Of a stretch of DNA of 64,000 nucleotides, positions 23,147 to 34,316 are shown in pieces (within the stretch, counting starts at the first letter, position 1; each line of letters starts with the position of its first letter). The position numbers and the translations under genes were made by a program. Origin of the DNA: Strigamia acuminata (lineage: Eukaryota > Arthropoda > Chilopoda > Geophilomorpha > Linotaeniidae); contig OX442319.1 in assembly GCA_949358305.1 (NCBI GenBank), positions 4,340,001 to 4,404,000 on the forward strand, given 5' to 3'. Under the pieces are notes generated by a model. The model saw nothing but the letters and a program-made list of their open reading frames with translations, did no database searches and was not told where the DNA came from.

Positions 23147-24097
23147 TGTAGTGAAGTAAACCACTCAGATTTTAAAAATAGAGAGTTTGTGGATGCATTT
23201 TTTCCTTAATTTGTGCCACGTTACACTATTTTAGTGCCATATCGTAAGGAAAAATCTTTAGTGTATCGTTTTCAACACTAAATTAAAATATAGCGCAGCC
23301 AATCAGAATTGAGAACACTATATTGTTAGCTCCGCTCATTGCAAATGGCGATTATTTTGTTGTCCCGATCAAACACAACAGTCAAAGGTACGTAGATTGA
23401 ATGATAAGTGAGGCCCAAAATTGAATTTTAGGCCCAAAGCCATACTTTATAGGCATAATAATGGAATTTTATGCAGAAATTTGCACATTTACGCCCCCAA
23501 ATTGAATTTTTAGGCCCAAAATTACTAACTGTCAGTAGTTGGCTGAAATAGTGTAGTGATAAGGGAAAAGTGCAGCCCGCAAAAACTTAATTTATTATTT
23601 TTCCCTTACACTATTTTTATACCGTATAGTCTTTAACTGTAAGGGAAAAATGCATCCCGCAAACTCTCTAATGTGTAAAGTTACCGTAGTTAAGTTGCAT
23701 TAATGAAATTAGAGTGAGACAAAACTTTATACTTATTACCTTGTTTTCCCGAATCACTTGCGATCTAATGTATGTCAACCTAGTGCTATGTCCCTGATCT
23801 GTGAAACAACTTCTTAGCTTACGACACTAATTTGGCCACCTCACCTTTACCCTATACTGAAAATGTAATCTAGTCTCGAATGAGTACAGTTTAATTGAAT
23901 GCCAAAGCTGCTTTCAATTGCCCATGTAAGCAAATATGATTTGTAACAAATTGTTTGTACAAGATATTGCAAACACACCCTCAAGTTTGCTTACCTACCT
24001 AGGTTAATATAAAAAATTTCAATTTAATTTCATTTTCAGGGTTTATTGATTATCTATAGTAAACAGCACTGGCAATCATCGCTGAATTATCGCTAGT
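23147..24097. repeat. dispersed repeat R, copy interrupted by an insertion
   Basis: A full copy of repeat R split after gattttaaaaa by the element at 23181-23668 and resuming at atgtgtaaagttaccgtag. Confidence 0.6.
23181..23668. mobile_element. TA-flanked MITE (488 bp) inside repeat R
   Basis: Terminal inverted repeats of about 28 bp start GAGAGTTTGTGGATGCATTT and end with the near-complement AAATGCATCCCGCAAACTCTC. They are flanked by TA on each side (23179-23180, 23669-23670). Repeat R continues on both sides, giving a filled-site and empty-site comparison with 9030. The TA target suggests a Tc1/mariner-class MITE. Confidence 0.75.
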
Positions 24098-24105
24098 TCA
24101 AAAAA

Positions 24106-24186
24106 TTTCAATTTAATTTTATATTAAGGGTTTATTGATTATCTATAGTAAACAGCACTGGCAATCATCACTGAATTATCGCTAGT
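24106..24186. repeat. dispersed repeat R, right end only
   Basis: Duplicates the last 80 bp of the repeat immediately after the full copy (tttattgattatctatagtaaac to tcgctagtt), a short tandem duplication. The DNA from 24190 to 24808 holds no recognisable gene. Confidence 0.6.
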
Positions 24187-24816
24187 TCAAAAAAAAAATT
24201 ATGTTTTCTTCAATAAATGTAGCTATGGCTCTGCTAAAGGTCCCCATTCACCCAACTAGCACATAAGCCCATTGACTTCATGCTACGCCACTGCGCAGTA
24301 CAATATGAATTAAATAGACACGATGTGAGCACACTTCCGAAATGGCCCACTAATATAACTCTGTCAACTCCGTCTTCTTGATTCCGTCTTCCTGAGAAGT
24401 AAGAAAATTTAAAATAATTAATCATTTCGCAATTAAATTTCATGGTTACAATTAAACACAATATCAACCGCGAGTTTTAAATGATTAATTATAATTATAA
24501 TTATAATTGAATTACTGACATCATAGATTGTATAACTTGATAAATGTAATTATTAACTAATTGCAATTGATATTTCCGGATATGCCATTACTGGATTTCC
24601 GGTTGAATAAAGTTTGTTTGATTAATTAAGTTGAGTCATTCTTCCCTTTCTTGTTGGGGATAAACCTTGAATCTCAAAGAAATGTATCAAGTCACCCCTT
24701 TTGATGGTACAATTAATACCTGATGAATGAAATGCGCAGGTTTATTTGTTTTTACTGTTTAATTCCACGTCTCTCTCTCTTACAAATCAAATTGCAGAAC
24801 TAAAGGACGTTTTGAC

Positions 24817-25217
24817 TAGTGTTTCTGTTTTCCCGCCTTTTTGGAATTCCCGGTTCCCGGTACCAAAATGGCCGGTACTCCCGGAAAATCAGTACTCCCG
24901 GTACTAAAAAAAATCAGGCGAAAAACGACGAAAAATGGCAAAAAATGACAATTTCCCGTCAAAAATGGCCATTTTTAGCCATTTTTCATGGTAAAAATGG
25001 CCGTTTTTCGTCAAAAATGGCTATTTTAAGCCATTTTTAGCCATTTTCCATGGTAAAACTGACTGTATTTCGTCAAAAATGGGAATTTTCATCATTGAAA
25101 CGTAACAAAATGTAACGTTAGAACCGGTTTTTCTCAAATTTCTCAGTTCCCGCTACCAAGATTTCTCACCGGGTTTCACGGGGAACCGGTACCCTGTTTC
25201 CCCATACCGAAACCCTA
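24817..25217. mobile_element. hAT-type MITE (401 bp)
   Basis: Termini TAGTGTTTCTG and CCGAAACCCTA (imperfect inverted repeats) are flanked by the 8-bp direct repeat gttttgac (24809-24816 and 25218-25225). The subterminal parts carry CCCGGTACC-type repeats and the centre has repeated aaaatggccattttt stretches that can fold. There is no transposase. Confidence 0.85.
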
Positions 25218-25225
25218 GTTTTGAC

Positions 25226-26074
25226 GGTCCAGGTGGTCCAATAAGAAAAATATACGTATATCCTGTTTTAAAAAAATAAATACAAAATTAACAAATACTC
25301 TTGCGTGTCCAAAACGAACATATTTTTACCTTTTGTTTACATTTACTGAGTTTCACATGTCTGTAGTGAGTGACAAAAATTGATTTTTTATTGATCTGTT
25401 TAAAATAAAAATAAAAATATAGCTTTGTGGATCAAACTTCGAACATCAAGTACCTGACCAGCCAAGACCGAAATGCACCTGCCGGAAAAAAATTATATTT
25501 AACACAAAATCAGAATAAATAACTAAATAATGGAATTACATTGAGTTTTTAATTTAGTCAGCGTTAGTACAAATGTTTCTATACACAAGAGAATTAAATG
25601 TGATTCGAAATTTTACTTTTTTCCATTTATAAACTACAAAAAAAAAATGAATTTATACAGATTTCACTTAAAATTCAAATTAATAATACACCGTAAGTTA
25701 TTCGCTACTGATACAGTATCCATCTCGTCAATTAAGCTAATTATTCTCTTTTATAATAATCATTAATCTGCACGTGATAAAATTACAATTTCTACTCCGA
25801 TAGTTCGATAAAAAACCGTAGAAAAAAATTAAAAAATTACAAAAATTCTAAACATATCAACATTTGGCAGCCGTAGAAGCACCAACAGTGCAATTTTACA
25901 CTTTAAAAAACTCGATAATCTCAAAAATTCGATTAAATTCGATGCATTTGGCGTGAAAAATTAAAAAAAAAAAACAATTTAAAACATTACACGATATTAA
26001 AAGTGAAAATTTGTCTTATCCTTTTTCCAGTTCGTACAAACACACTTTGGTGAACAACTGAACATCCAACAAAT
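25226..26074. other. 3' flank of the frizzled gene
   Basis: AT-rich DNA between the MITE and the frizzled stop codon. It probably includes the 3' UTR; TTTATT motifs (AATAAA on the minus strand) occur, but I cannot pick the used one. No other gene is seen. Confidence 0.4.
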
Positions 26075-27793
26075 TCAAATATACGCTTGCGGTTGCGGTC
26101 TACCACCATAAAGCTTAAAGTAGAAATTCTTCCACGACGAAAACGTCTTCCCGCTCCAAACCCAAAAGCCCGACGTGATGCCCACAATCAACGACATCAA
26201 ATACTTAATCATGAACACAGTAAAATCAGGCTTGGGCCAAACATTATCCGCCCGCTCCTCCGGACACGGAATCTTATAATATCGTTTGCAAATGTCGTTG
26301 TGCCACGACACCATCCACGAATCCATGTTGTTCTGCTCGTAGAAGTAACACCCGATCACGATCGTCGCCGGCACCGTGTACAAAACCGAGAAAATCCCGA
26401 TCCGGATCATCAACTTCTCCAACTTATCCGTCTTCGTCCCGTCGTGCTTCATGATCGTGCGGATGCGAAAGAGCGACACGAACCCGGCGAGCAGAAAAAT
26501 CGTCCCGATCAAGAGGTAGATGACGAGGGGTATGAGCAAGAAACACCGAAGACTCGTCGCGTTCCACACCCCGACGAAGCAAACCCCGCTCAAGACGTCG
26601 CCCTCGATGTCGCCCATCGCCAGGATCGTGATGGTCTTGACGGCCGGCACCGCCCACGCCGCCAGATGGAAATACTGGCAGTTCGCCTCGATCGCCTCGT
26701 GGCCCCACTTGAGCCCGGCCGCCAAGAACCATGTGAGGGTCAGTATGACCCACCATATGGAACTTGCCATGCTGAAAAAATAGAGCAACATGAAGAGAAA
26801 CGAGCAGCTTCCTTTCTTCGTCCCCTGCGTGATGGTGGACACCATTTGCTCCTTCAAATTCCCCACGTCGTGCGGGTCCAGGGACCGTTTGGACGGCTCG
26901 AAGGGCTCGTTGCACGCGATGTCGTCGCCCATCGAGAACCCCACGGTGTACGTCAACGCCACGATGAAGTAGCAGATGGACAGGAAGATGATGGGTCGTT
27001 CCGGGTACCGGAAGCGCTCCGTGTCCACTAAATACGTGAGGACCGTGAAGAGTGTGGACACCATGCAGAGGATCGACCACACGCCGATCCAGACGCGCGA
27101 AAATCCCTTTTCTTTCTCCGTGAAGAACATCTCGTGGCACGGCGCGCCGCAGTCGGCGCGCTCGTCGTCGCCGACGCGCAGCACGTAGTTGTTGCTCTTG
27201 GGGACCTTGAAGTGCTCGGGACAGACGAATCCGAACGATTTCGGCCTCGACGACGGCGGTTTGGGGGTGTAGAGCGGGTTCTGCGCGCCGCTGACGCCGC
27301 CCTTGTGCGCGATGGTGTTGCGGGACTGCGTGTTGTTCTCGCCGACGCAGATGTCGTGGCTGCCGGCCTCCGGGAACTTGTCGCAGTCGAGGCTCTCCGG
27401 CCACTGGAATCCGAACTTATTCATGAGCCCCTCGCAGCCGAGGCGGGCGGACATGCAGAGCGACCGGCAGGGCGGGATGGCTTGGTCGAGGATGGTGCAG
27501 ACGGGCGCGTACATGGAGCAGAGGAAGAACTGGAGGTCGGGACTGCACTGCACCTTGACGAGCGGGAAAAACTGGTGCACTTCGAGGCCCGCGTCCTCTT
27601 GTTTCTGGTGGTTGAGCAGGTTGGGCATGATTGTCTCGTTGTATTGAATGTCCTTGCACAACGGGATGGTGATGGGCTCGCAGCGGCCGTGGTGCGGGAG
27701 CGGGTCGCGGTCCGACATTCGGGAGGATTGCATCTGAGCCCCGACTCCATCTTGGATGAAGAATGTCAGCGCCAACAACGCCAGGGCCACCAT
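26075..27793 (-). CDS. fz: Frizzled Wnt receptor (Fz1/2/7-like)
   Basis: Seven-pass receptor for Wnt ligands that signals through Dishevelled in the beta-catenin and planar-polarity pathways at the plasma membrane. The 572-aa product has a signal peptide (1-19), the Frizzled cysteine-rich domain from Cys38 ([37 protein letters not shown]), a linker, and seven TM segments from about residue 234. TM4-7 hallmarks such as [14 protein letters not shown] are present, and the KTxxxW Dishevelled-binding motif is KTFSSW (549-554). Length and motifs are complete. The coding region is one exon, much richer in GC than its surroundings. The start has an A three bases before the ATG. Assignment to fz rather than another 1/2/7-type paralogue is by resemblance of the CRD and core and needs a phylogeny. 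Confidence 0.95.
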   Translation of the reverse strand: MVALALLALTFFIQDGVGAQMQSSRMSDRDPLPHHGRCEPITIPLCKDIQYNETIMPNLLNHQKQEDAGLEVHQFFPLVKVQCSPDLQFFLCSMYAPVCTILDQAIPPCRSLCMSARLGCEGLMNKFGFQWPESLDCDKFPEAGSHDICVGENNTQSRNTIAHKGGVSGAQNPLYTPKPPSSRPKSFGFVCPEHFKVPKSNNYVLRVGDDERADCGAPCHEMFFTEKEKGFSRVWIGVWSILCMVSTLFTVLTYLVDTERFRYPERPIIFLSICYFIVALTYTVGFSMGDDIACNEPFEPSKRSLDPHDVGNLKEQMVSTITQGTKKGSCSFLFMLLYFFSMASSIWWVILTLTWFLAAGLKWGHEAIEANCQYFHLAAWAVPAVKTITILAMGDIEGDVLSGVCFVGVWNATSLRCFLLIPLVIYLLIGTIFLLAGFVSLFRIRTIMKHDGTKTDKLEKLMIRIGIFSVLYTVPATIVIGCYFYEQNNMDSWMVSWHNDICKRYYKIPCPEERADNVWPKPDFTVFMIKYLMSLIVGITSGFWVWSGKTFSSWKNFYFKLYGGRPQPQAYI

Positions 27794-28355
27794 TGCGTGT
27801 GGTTGGGCGCTGGTGGGGGTCGTGAGGCACTCACTTGTGTTTGGTTGGTGTCGGGGACGTCTGCATGCCGGGGTTCGGTTCGGATATGTGTGAATATTGC
27901 GGGGAATTGGCGAGGAAATTGTTTAAAGCATGATAAATGTTGGGTTGAAATTCGGGGTTATTGATCGCTCCCGATGTTGGTGTTTCGAGGAGCGCCGAGT
28001 GGGGCGCGAAGGGGAATAAAGGAAGGAGTGGCGGGGTACGTGAAACTGCTGAGCCAATTGGGTGAGGATTTGAGGTTGAGGTTGAGGTTGAGGTGGTTGT
28101 CGGGAGGTGGCGCGGGTTGGTCGGAGGTTCGTAAATAATGTCAGTTTTTGTGATAATGGAGTTTTTTTTTCTTTTATCTGGTTTTGGTTGTTTGTGAGAT
28201 ACTGTTTGGTGGATTAGGGGCGGAGATTGAGCACGGGTGTGAGCGTTTAGAAACTTTGGGGGTCTTTTTAGGAGGTTTTAATTTTTTTTTTGGAAAATTG
28301 GTGAATTTTGTGGGGAATGTTAGAAATAGTTTGAGAAATTTTGGAATTTTTAGAA
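27794..28355. other. 5' flank of the frizzled gene
   Basis: Presumed 5' UTR and promoter on the minus strand. It includes a short gaggttgag repeat near 28070-28095. No TATA box can be assigned with confidence. Confidence 0.4.
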
Positions 28356-28359
28356 AATG

Positions 28360-28965
28360 TTTTGAGTAATTTTAGAATTTTTTAAACAAATCTTGACGAA
28401 TTTTAGAATTTTAAAATCAAATTTTGAAAAATTTTAGAATTTTAAAAACAAATTTTGAAAAATTTTAGAATTTTTAAAACGAATTTTGACAAATTTTAGA
28501 ATTCTAAAAACAAATTTTTAAAAAATTTACGATTTTAAAAACACATTTGACAAATTTTAGAATTTTAAAAACCAATTTTGACAAATTTTAGAATTTTAAA
28601 ATCAAATTTTGAAAAATTTTAGAATTTTTAAAACGAATTTTGACAAATTTTAGAATTTTAAAAACAATTTTTTAAAAATTTTACGATTTTAAAAACAAAT
28701 TTTGACAAATTTTAGAATTCTAAAAACAAATTTTGACAAATTTTAGAATTCTAAAAACAAATTTTTAAAAATTTTACGATTTTAAAAACACATTTGACAA
28801 ATTTTAGAATTTTAAAAACCAATTTTGACAAATTTTAGAATTTTAAAAACATATTTTGACAAATTTTAGAATTTTAAAAACCAATTTTGACAAATTTTAG
28901 AATTTTAAAAACCAATTTTGACAAATTTTAGAATTTTAAAAACAAATTTTGGCAAACTTAACAAT
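28360..28965. repeat. minisatellite of about 31 bp, upstream of frizzled
   Basis: About 19 units of aattttagaattttaaaaac plus a variable tail (caaattttgacaa). Unit variants recur in blocks, suggesting higher-order duplication. Non-coding. Confidence 0.9.
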
Positions 28966-29624
28966 TTTCAAGATGGAATTCGCGTGGGTAAAAAGTTGAC
29001 ACGCTCAATTGAACGATTATTTATTGTGCTACTGGACTTAAATTGCAAATTACCGCCTTTACAACGATTTACCCACGGTTCACCAACCGCAATTGTTTAT
29101 TAAACTGTTGAAAATAACATTTACTCACGTCCACGGAGCCCGGGAGCATCGAGGAAACACTTAGGGAGTTTCAAGAAAAAAATTTAATTACTGCGCTTAT
29201 GTAACCACAAATTAAACCCAAGGATGATTTTATTGAGGAAATTTTAAGCAATCTTTAAACAAAAATGAAAATTTGCTTATTTTCAATTGTCTACGTGTTT
29301 AGGGTTAACAAACTGATGGAAAAACACAAGAAAAGGTCATCAGTGTGTGCCACACCTATCGCGATGAATACAATTATTACACAAACGTTTATCTTTAAGA
29401 TGTTTACTAAACTCTAATTGGGCTAAACAGGTCGCTGAATAAGAGAATTGAAAATCTCGCGGTTGGTAAAAATCGGAAAATCAATTCAAATGAATGGAAA
29501 TGGAAGAAAATATTTTTGCTGAAATAAATTTTATTTTTGTTTCAAATATATTTCTTTATAAAACATTTAAAAAAAATTAAATTATATTGTAATATGCAAA
29601 AAAGTTGATATTACAAATTACAAC
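28966..29624. other. intergenic, no gene seen
   Basis: AT-rich sequence without family resemblance in any frame. Confidence 0.4.
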
Positions 29625-29951
29625 AGTCTGCGCACGGTATATTGATGCTAAATTCGTACTGCGCATCCCATTTTGCGCAGACGATTTTCTACTTCCAGTT
29701 GTTGTATAGCAGTATTAAGCTTAATATTAGGCCTAGTAATGCGAAAATAAGGTAAATAAACAAAAATGTTTTGGTACTACGTTGTAAATTACTTTTAATT
29801 ATGAGTTTATTGTTGTTTATTTGCTTTATTTTAGCATTATTAGGCCTAATACTAGGCTTAATACTGCTAAATAACAACTGGAATTAGAAAATCGTCTGCG
29901 CAGAATGGGATGCGCAGTGCGAATTTAGCATCAAGATACCGTGCACGGACT
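29625..29951. mobile_element. foldback MITE (about 327 bp)
   Basis: Long inverted arms of roughly 110-120 bp. The left arm begins agtctgcgcacggtat and the right arm ends ataccgtgcacggact. Arms include the near-perfect pair tgcgcagacgattttct / agaaaatcgtctgcgca and taggcctaatactaggct near the centre. No target duplication is clear and no protein is encoded. Confidence 0.8.
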
Positions 29952-30540
29952 ATACCGTACTTGCCAAATAAATAAAAGGGTCTGATGATTAGTTGTTATG
30001 TTATGCCATTGTTTGTACTGACTTGTAAATCTAATCTTTGCTTGTGCAGTAATTTTCTGATTAAGTTGACCCCCATTTGGATGTGTGGCCAATGTTTTCA
30101 ACATTTATCAAGAAAGCTGTACTGGCAGTACTGTACTGAAATGCTGCATTGTTTGTTTAGATAATCTAATGGGAAACACATTTTGTAAACAATAAATATG
30201 TAAATAAATATTTTTTACGCAAAAAGTTAAGTTTTAGTTGTTTTTTTGTTTTGTTAAAAATTGATTTGTTCGGATATGTCGTGTATGGGTTATTTGTGCG
30301 TGGCCTGAATTGGTCAAAGGTCACAGCGCAACCCTTTTGAGAATAAAGTTCTTTTGAGCAAAATCCCAAAGGGAGATTTGCAAGCTGGTCGTTCACCTCG
30401 AGGTTCATCTTGGTCAACCCCTTGGACAATCCTTTGAGACCCCATCTAACAATCATGCAAAAGTAGAGTGGGGTGTTTAACCCCCAAAGACCAACCAAAC
30501 CCTTAATGTCATTGACCAGATGACCACAACTTACACTAAT
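29952..30540. other. intergenic, no gene seen
   Basis: Contains a 110-codon minus-strand open frame (30166-30498) with no recognisable domain. I treat it as chance. Confidence 0.4.
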
Positions 30541-30544
30541 AAGT

Positions 30545-31035
30545 TGTTGTTTCTAATTTAAAATTGCTGATTTATATTAAAATTTGCTGATTTCTATTAA
30601 AATTTGTGGAATTCTATTGAAATTTGTGGATTTCTATTAAAAATTGCTGATTTCTATTAAAATTTGTGGAATTCTATTGAAATTTGTAGATTTCTATTAA
30701 AAATTGCTGATTTCTATTAAAAATTACTGATTTTTATTAAAATTTGTGGATTTCTATTAAAAATTGCTGATTTCTATTAAAATTTGTGAATTTCTATTAA
30801 AATTTGTGGATTTCTATTAAAATTTGCTGATTTCTATTAAAATTTGTGGAATTCTATTGAAATTTGTGGATTTCTATTAAAAATTGCTGATTTCTATTAA
30901 AATTTGTGGAATTCTATTGAAATTTGTGGATTTCTATTAAAAATTGCTGATTTCTATTAAAATCTGTGGATTTCTATTAAAATTTGTGGATTTCTATTAA
31001 AATTTGCTGATTTATATTAAAATTTGTGAATTTTT
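30545..31035. repeat. 20-bp minisatellite
   Basis: About 24 units of tttctattaaaatttgtgga alternating with a variant ending attgctga. It lies downstream of the bZIP gene. Confidence 0.9.
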
Positions 31036-31282
31036 TCACTCACAATCCAATAATTTTCAACACCAACAACAAATAAATCCCACCAACCAAAATTATTTAT
31101 TTGCCATCAAAAACACGATTTTAAATCCTATAAATCTAAATCAAAAATAATCAAAACCAATTTACAAATAATTTCTATAATTCTATATATAATTTATCAA
31201 AATATAAAAAAAAAAAAAAAAAAATTTTTAACAAAATCATAAACAAATCCACAATAAATTACACAAATAAACCATTCCAATC

Positions 31283-32275
31283 TCAACTATTAAACAGCAA
31301 ACACCTCAGTCTATTAGTTTCATTCTTCATCGTATTCAGTTCGACTTTCAACCGCAGATTCTCCTGCTCGAGATACGCCGCCCTGATGGCAATCTCGTCC
31401 TCTTTCGCACGCCGCGCATCACGAGACCTCTTCGCCGCCTCGTTATTCTTCCTTCTCCTCTCCCAATACGCACCATCCTTAAACTCATCCGGCAAATTCC
31501 TCGGCTTCTTCTTCCCCACCCCCTCGGACCCAGACACGCCGCACGTCGGCGACGACGGCGGCGAACCGGCCGGCGACGACATATCGACCATATCGTCCTC
31601 CATTTCGTCTCTTCTTCGCTCCTCCTCTTCGTCACAGTGTTTCGGCGACCCCTTTTCTCTCTCCGCATGACCACCCGCACTTTCCTTGAGCATATTCCTC
31701 CGAAAAACCGCAAACGCATCGTCCTGCATGAGCAATCTTTGGTGAATATCAATCGGAACGGCCGGCGACGATAATCCGCGATAGCCGAGCGGTAGCGCCA
31801 ACGGATCTCGGGAATAGGCCTTAAAAGGCCGAATATTTTTCGGCTGGCTTCTCCGATTGTCCAAAAACGAATATTGTTGTTGTGGAATCCCGCCGAGAAG
31901 TCCCACGGATCGATACGAATCGTTCATGACCATCATCGGGTCTAAATAACCGAAATGTTGCACGTTGAGCGGCAACTGCGGCGCCGGCGGTGGCGAGTGT
32001 CGCTCCGGCCGGAAGAAGCCCATCGTCGTCGGCGGGCGATCCGGCGGGCTTCGGTTGTGGAATTTCGGCGGGGAAGGTGACGGCGGTGGCGGTTGTTGCG
32101 GGTAAACGTAAAATCCTGGTTTGGTTTTGGTGGAAAAATCCAATGGTTGGTGTTGTTGGTCCGAGTTGTGCGGCCGCCACTTGGGCCACTGTTCGGAGTC
32201 GTTGGGCATGGCCGGACGAAGGTTCCGTGTGCAACTGGTTGGCCTAGCTCGAAGTGTGTGTCTAAATCTCGACAT
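31283..32275 (-). CDS. gt: bZIP transcription factor, Giant-like
   Basis: Sequence-specific DNA-binding factor of the PAR/CES-2-related bZIP class; the basic region is closest to insect Giant, a gap-gene repressor. The 330-aa product has PLDFS (44-48), a candidate CtBP-binding motif of the PxDLS type. A proline-rich N-terminal half, an acidic stretch ([13 protein letters not shown]) and a serine-proline linker follow. At the C-terminus are the basic region ([13 protein letters not shown], 277-289) and a leucine zipper (about 295-327). It is encoded by one GC-rich exon. A second in-frame Met (MPNDSEQW, residue 23) could be the real start. Orthology to gt is by resemblance of the basic region; another PAR-type bZIP is possible. 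Confidence 0.82.
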   Translation of the reverse strand: MSRFRHTLRARPTSCTRNLRPAMPNDSEQWPKWRPHNSDQQHQPLDFSTKTKPGFYVYPQQPPPPSPSPPKFHNRSPPDRPPTTMGFFRPERHSPPPAPQLPLNVQHFGYLDPMMVMNDSYRSVGLLGGIPQQQYSFLDNRRSQPKNIRPFKAYSRDPLALPLGYRGLSSPAVPIDIHQRLLMQDDAFAVFRRNMLKESAGGHAEREKGSPKHCDEEEERRRDEMEDDMVDMSSPAGSPPSSPTCGVSGSEGVGKKKPRNLPDEFKDGAYWERRRKNNEAAKRSRDARRAKEDEIAIRAAYLEQENLRLKVELNTMKNETNRLRCLLFNS

Positions 32276-34286
32276 CGGGCACGTGGTTTGGGTCTAAAAC
32301 GATTGCAGGGGACATGCGCCATCCGCGTGAAAGTGTGGCATAATAAACAGGGGGGTGGTCATCTGGTCAAGGATTGATTGGCTGACCGCGAGTTGCGAGG
32401 ACTGCTTGGCCAATGGTGGGCGAGGACTTGGATTGTTTTTGTTTAAAAATTGTTTCGAAATGGTTTAAAAATTGAACAATCGAATTGTTAACAGGATTAG
32501 TTGGTCGTTGACCAATCTATGTGACACATATTTCTATTTTTGACCGTAAGAGGTCAGCGATTATTGTGTGTTAGATAAGGATTAATTTAATCTAAGATTT
32601 GGATTAGTCAGAGACGAAAGTGTGACAATTTATTTGTTTTTGTGTGTTTTTATTTTAGGAAAAATGGAATTGTTTTAAGGGTCAAGGGCGATTTTTGTTG
32701 CGTGTTGTATGTGCAAGTTCCCAACCCACATCTTTTGTTGTTAACCCTTTTTGTACTCAAACTAAAAATAGCAACCTGTGGGCATTGACCAGCTGGTGTA
32801 ACCCCTTCTTGTCTGTTATTTTACCCAAAAGGGACACATCAAGGCCACCGAGTGATGGGGTTGAAGTTGTTAAGCCTTTTAGATGCTGAAATAAGGGCAT
32901 GGCGACTTGTTTATCTAAAACATACGTCGTTTACATTTTTTGTTTTTAATCTTGGCTTTTGGTTCGAAGATTTGAATTCTTTTTGTTTGTTTCGTTACTT
33001 TCGTTGTGGTTTTTTGCTATCTCTGTTCGTTCTGCATGAATTTGTGACTGTTTGTTTGTCAAGGTATATCTTGATAATGATTCACCGGTAATGGTTTATT
33101 AGGGGGTGTAAAACACATCTCTCTACCTTCACCTGGTCACCCCTGGTAAAATTGAGGACATTACTTGACTCGGGGGAATCAAAATCAAATTCTTGATGGT
33201 TTTTTTAATTATTCCTTTATATTTCTTTATATTTTCAAAAGAGTCTGTAGTGTTAACTTATGTTTATTGTTAAAACGTACTTGCAGAACTAAAAATTCTT
33301 GCTACTTGATAGTTTTCTACGAATTTTGAGGCAACTGACAAGCTGCAATTGATTTTTTTGTTGTTGTCCGTTCACATTGGCCAAATGTGGAACAGTATGC
33401 CAGCTATTTCAGCCAAAGACAGTTGGTCCAAGAATTTTTCAGAGGGAATTTAAAATTGTTTGTAGAATATTATTCAATCCTTTGAAATTGTTTTATATTA
33501 TTTCGGTGTTGTGTGCATTTGATCCAAATGCAAATTTCAATTTTCTTGACTATATAATGAGCATGTAAGTCCATTGCGGGTGATGTGTGGACCAATCGTT
33601 TAAATAACTTGTGTCCGAAAACTCCTTTTTGATTGGGAAATTAAGACTAGAAAATGTGCATCCATTTCTCTTAACATCATGGTCGACCAGTGTGGCTGGA
33701 TGCAATTTTTTTTCAATAATTTGGCCAAATTATAGAAAAAAGGTGACTGACATTCCTTTGAACAGATCTATCATGCCATTGTCCGCGTGTATGTTGGAGA
33801 AAGAACTGGATTGACTGATGGAAGCGCCATTGCAAAAGAAGAACTCATCTGAACACCTGAATTGATTCGATGTTCTTTTTATCGTCAGCTAGGCCTATTG
33901 ACATCGACGGTTCACAACATCACGTGAAGAAAAAACGAGGCACTCATTTGCTATTTTTGCAATGGAATGATCCGTTAATTTCCTTACTCAACTGTAGTAA
34001 ATGATGAGCTACAAAATTCAGTCCAGCTTGCACAAGACTTCATAATGGCTGAGCATGCAGAGTTGCTAGGGACTAAAGCTTACCAACCGTTGATTATTGT
34101 TGCTTTGTACAATTGTTTAGGATTCAAAATGGTGGTTATGATGCAACAAATACGATGTGCACAATAATTGCAATTTAATTTCCAGAAGAAAATAAAATCT
34201 TAACGAATAGAAAGAAAAAATGATAAATTTCAATACAGCGAAATATTCTTAAAGTAAAGAAGTTGAAATCAGAATCGAAAAATAAT
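32276..34286. other. intergenic between bZIP and acyltransferase genes
   Basis: About 2 kb with no convincing coding region. Short plus-strand frames (32695-33091, 33377-33814) show no domain. It includes the bZIP 5' flank. A TTTATT at 34287 is a likely polyadenylation signal (minus strand) for the acyltransferase gene. Confidence 0.45.
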
Positions 34287-34316
34287 TTTATTCAATAAAT
34301 ATATTAGCACAAAGTT

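Noticed and set aside
26087-27964. Long open frames opposite the frizzled gene, including 314 and 276 codons
   Set aside because: GC-rich codon usage of frizzled leaves the other strand open; the arginine/proline-rich translations have no domain.
30166-30498. 110-codon minus-strand frame
   Set aside because: No recognisable domain, no neighbouring exons in phase, AT-rich codon composition like the intergenic DNA.
31348-32377. Several alternative frames across the bZIP gene on both strands
   Set aside because: Shadows of a GC-rich exon; only the minus frame with the bZIP domain is credible.
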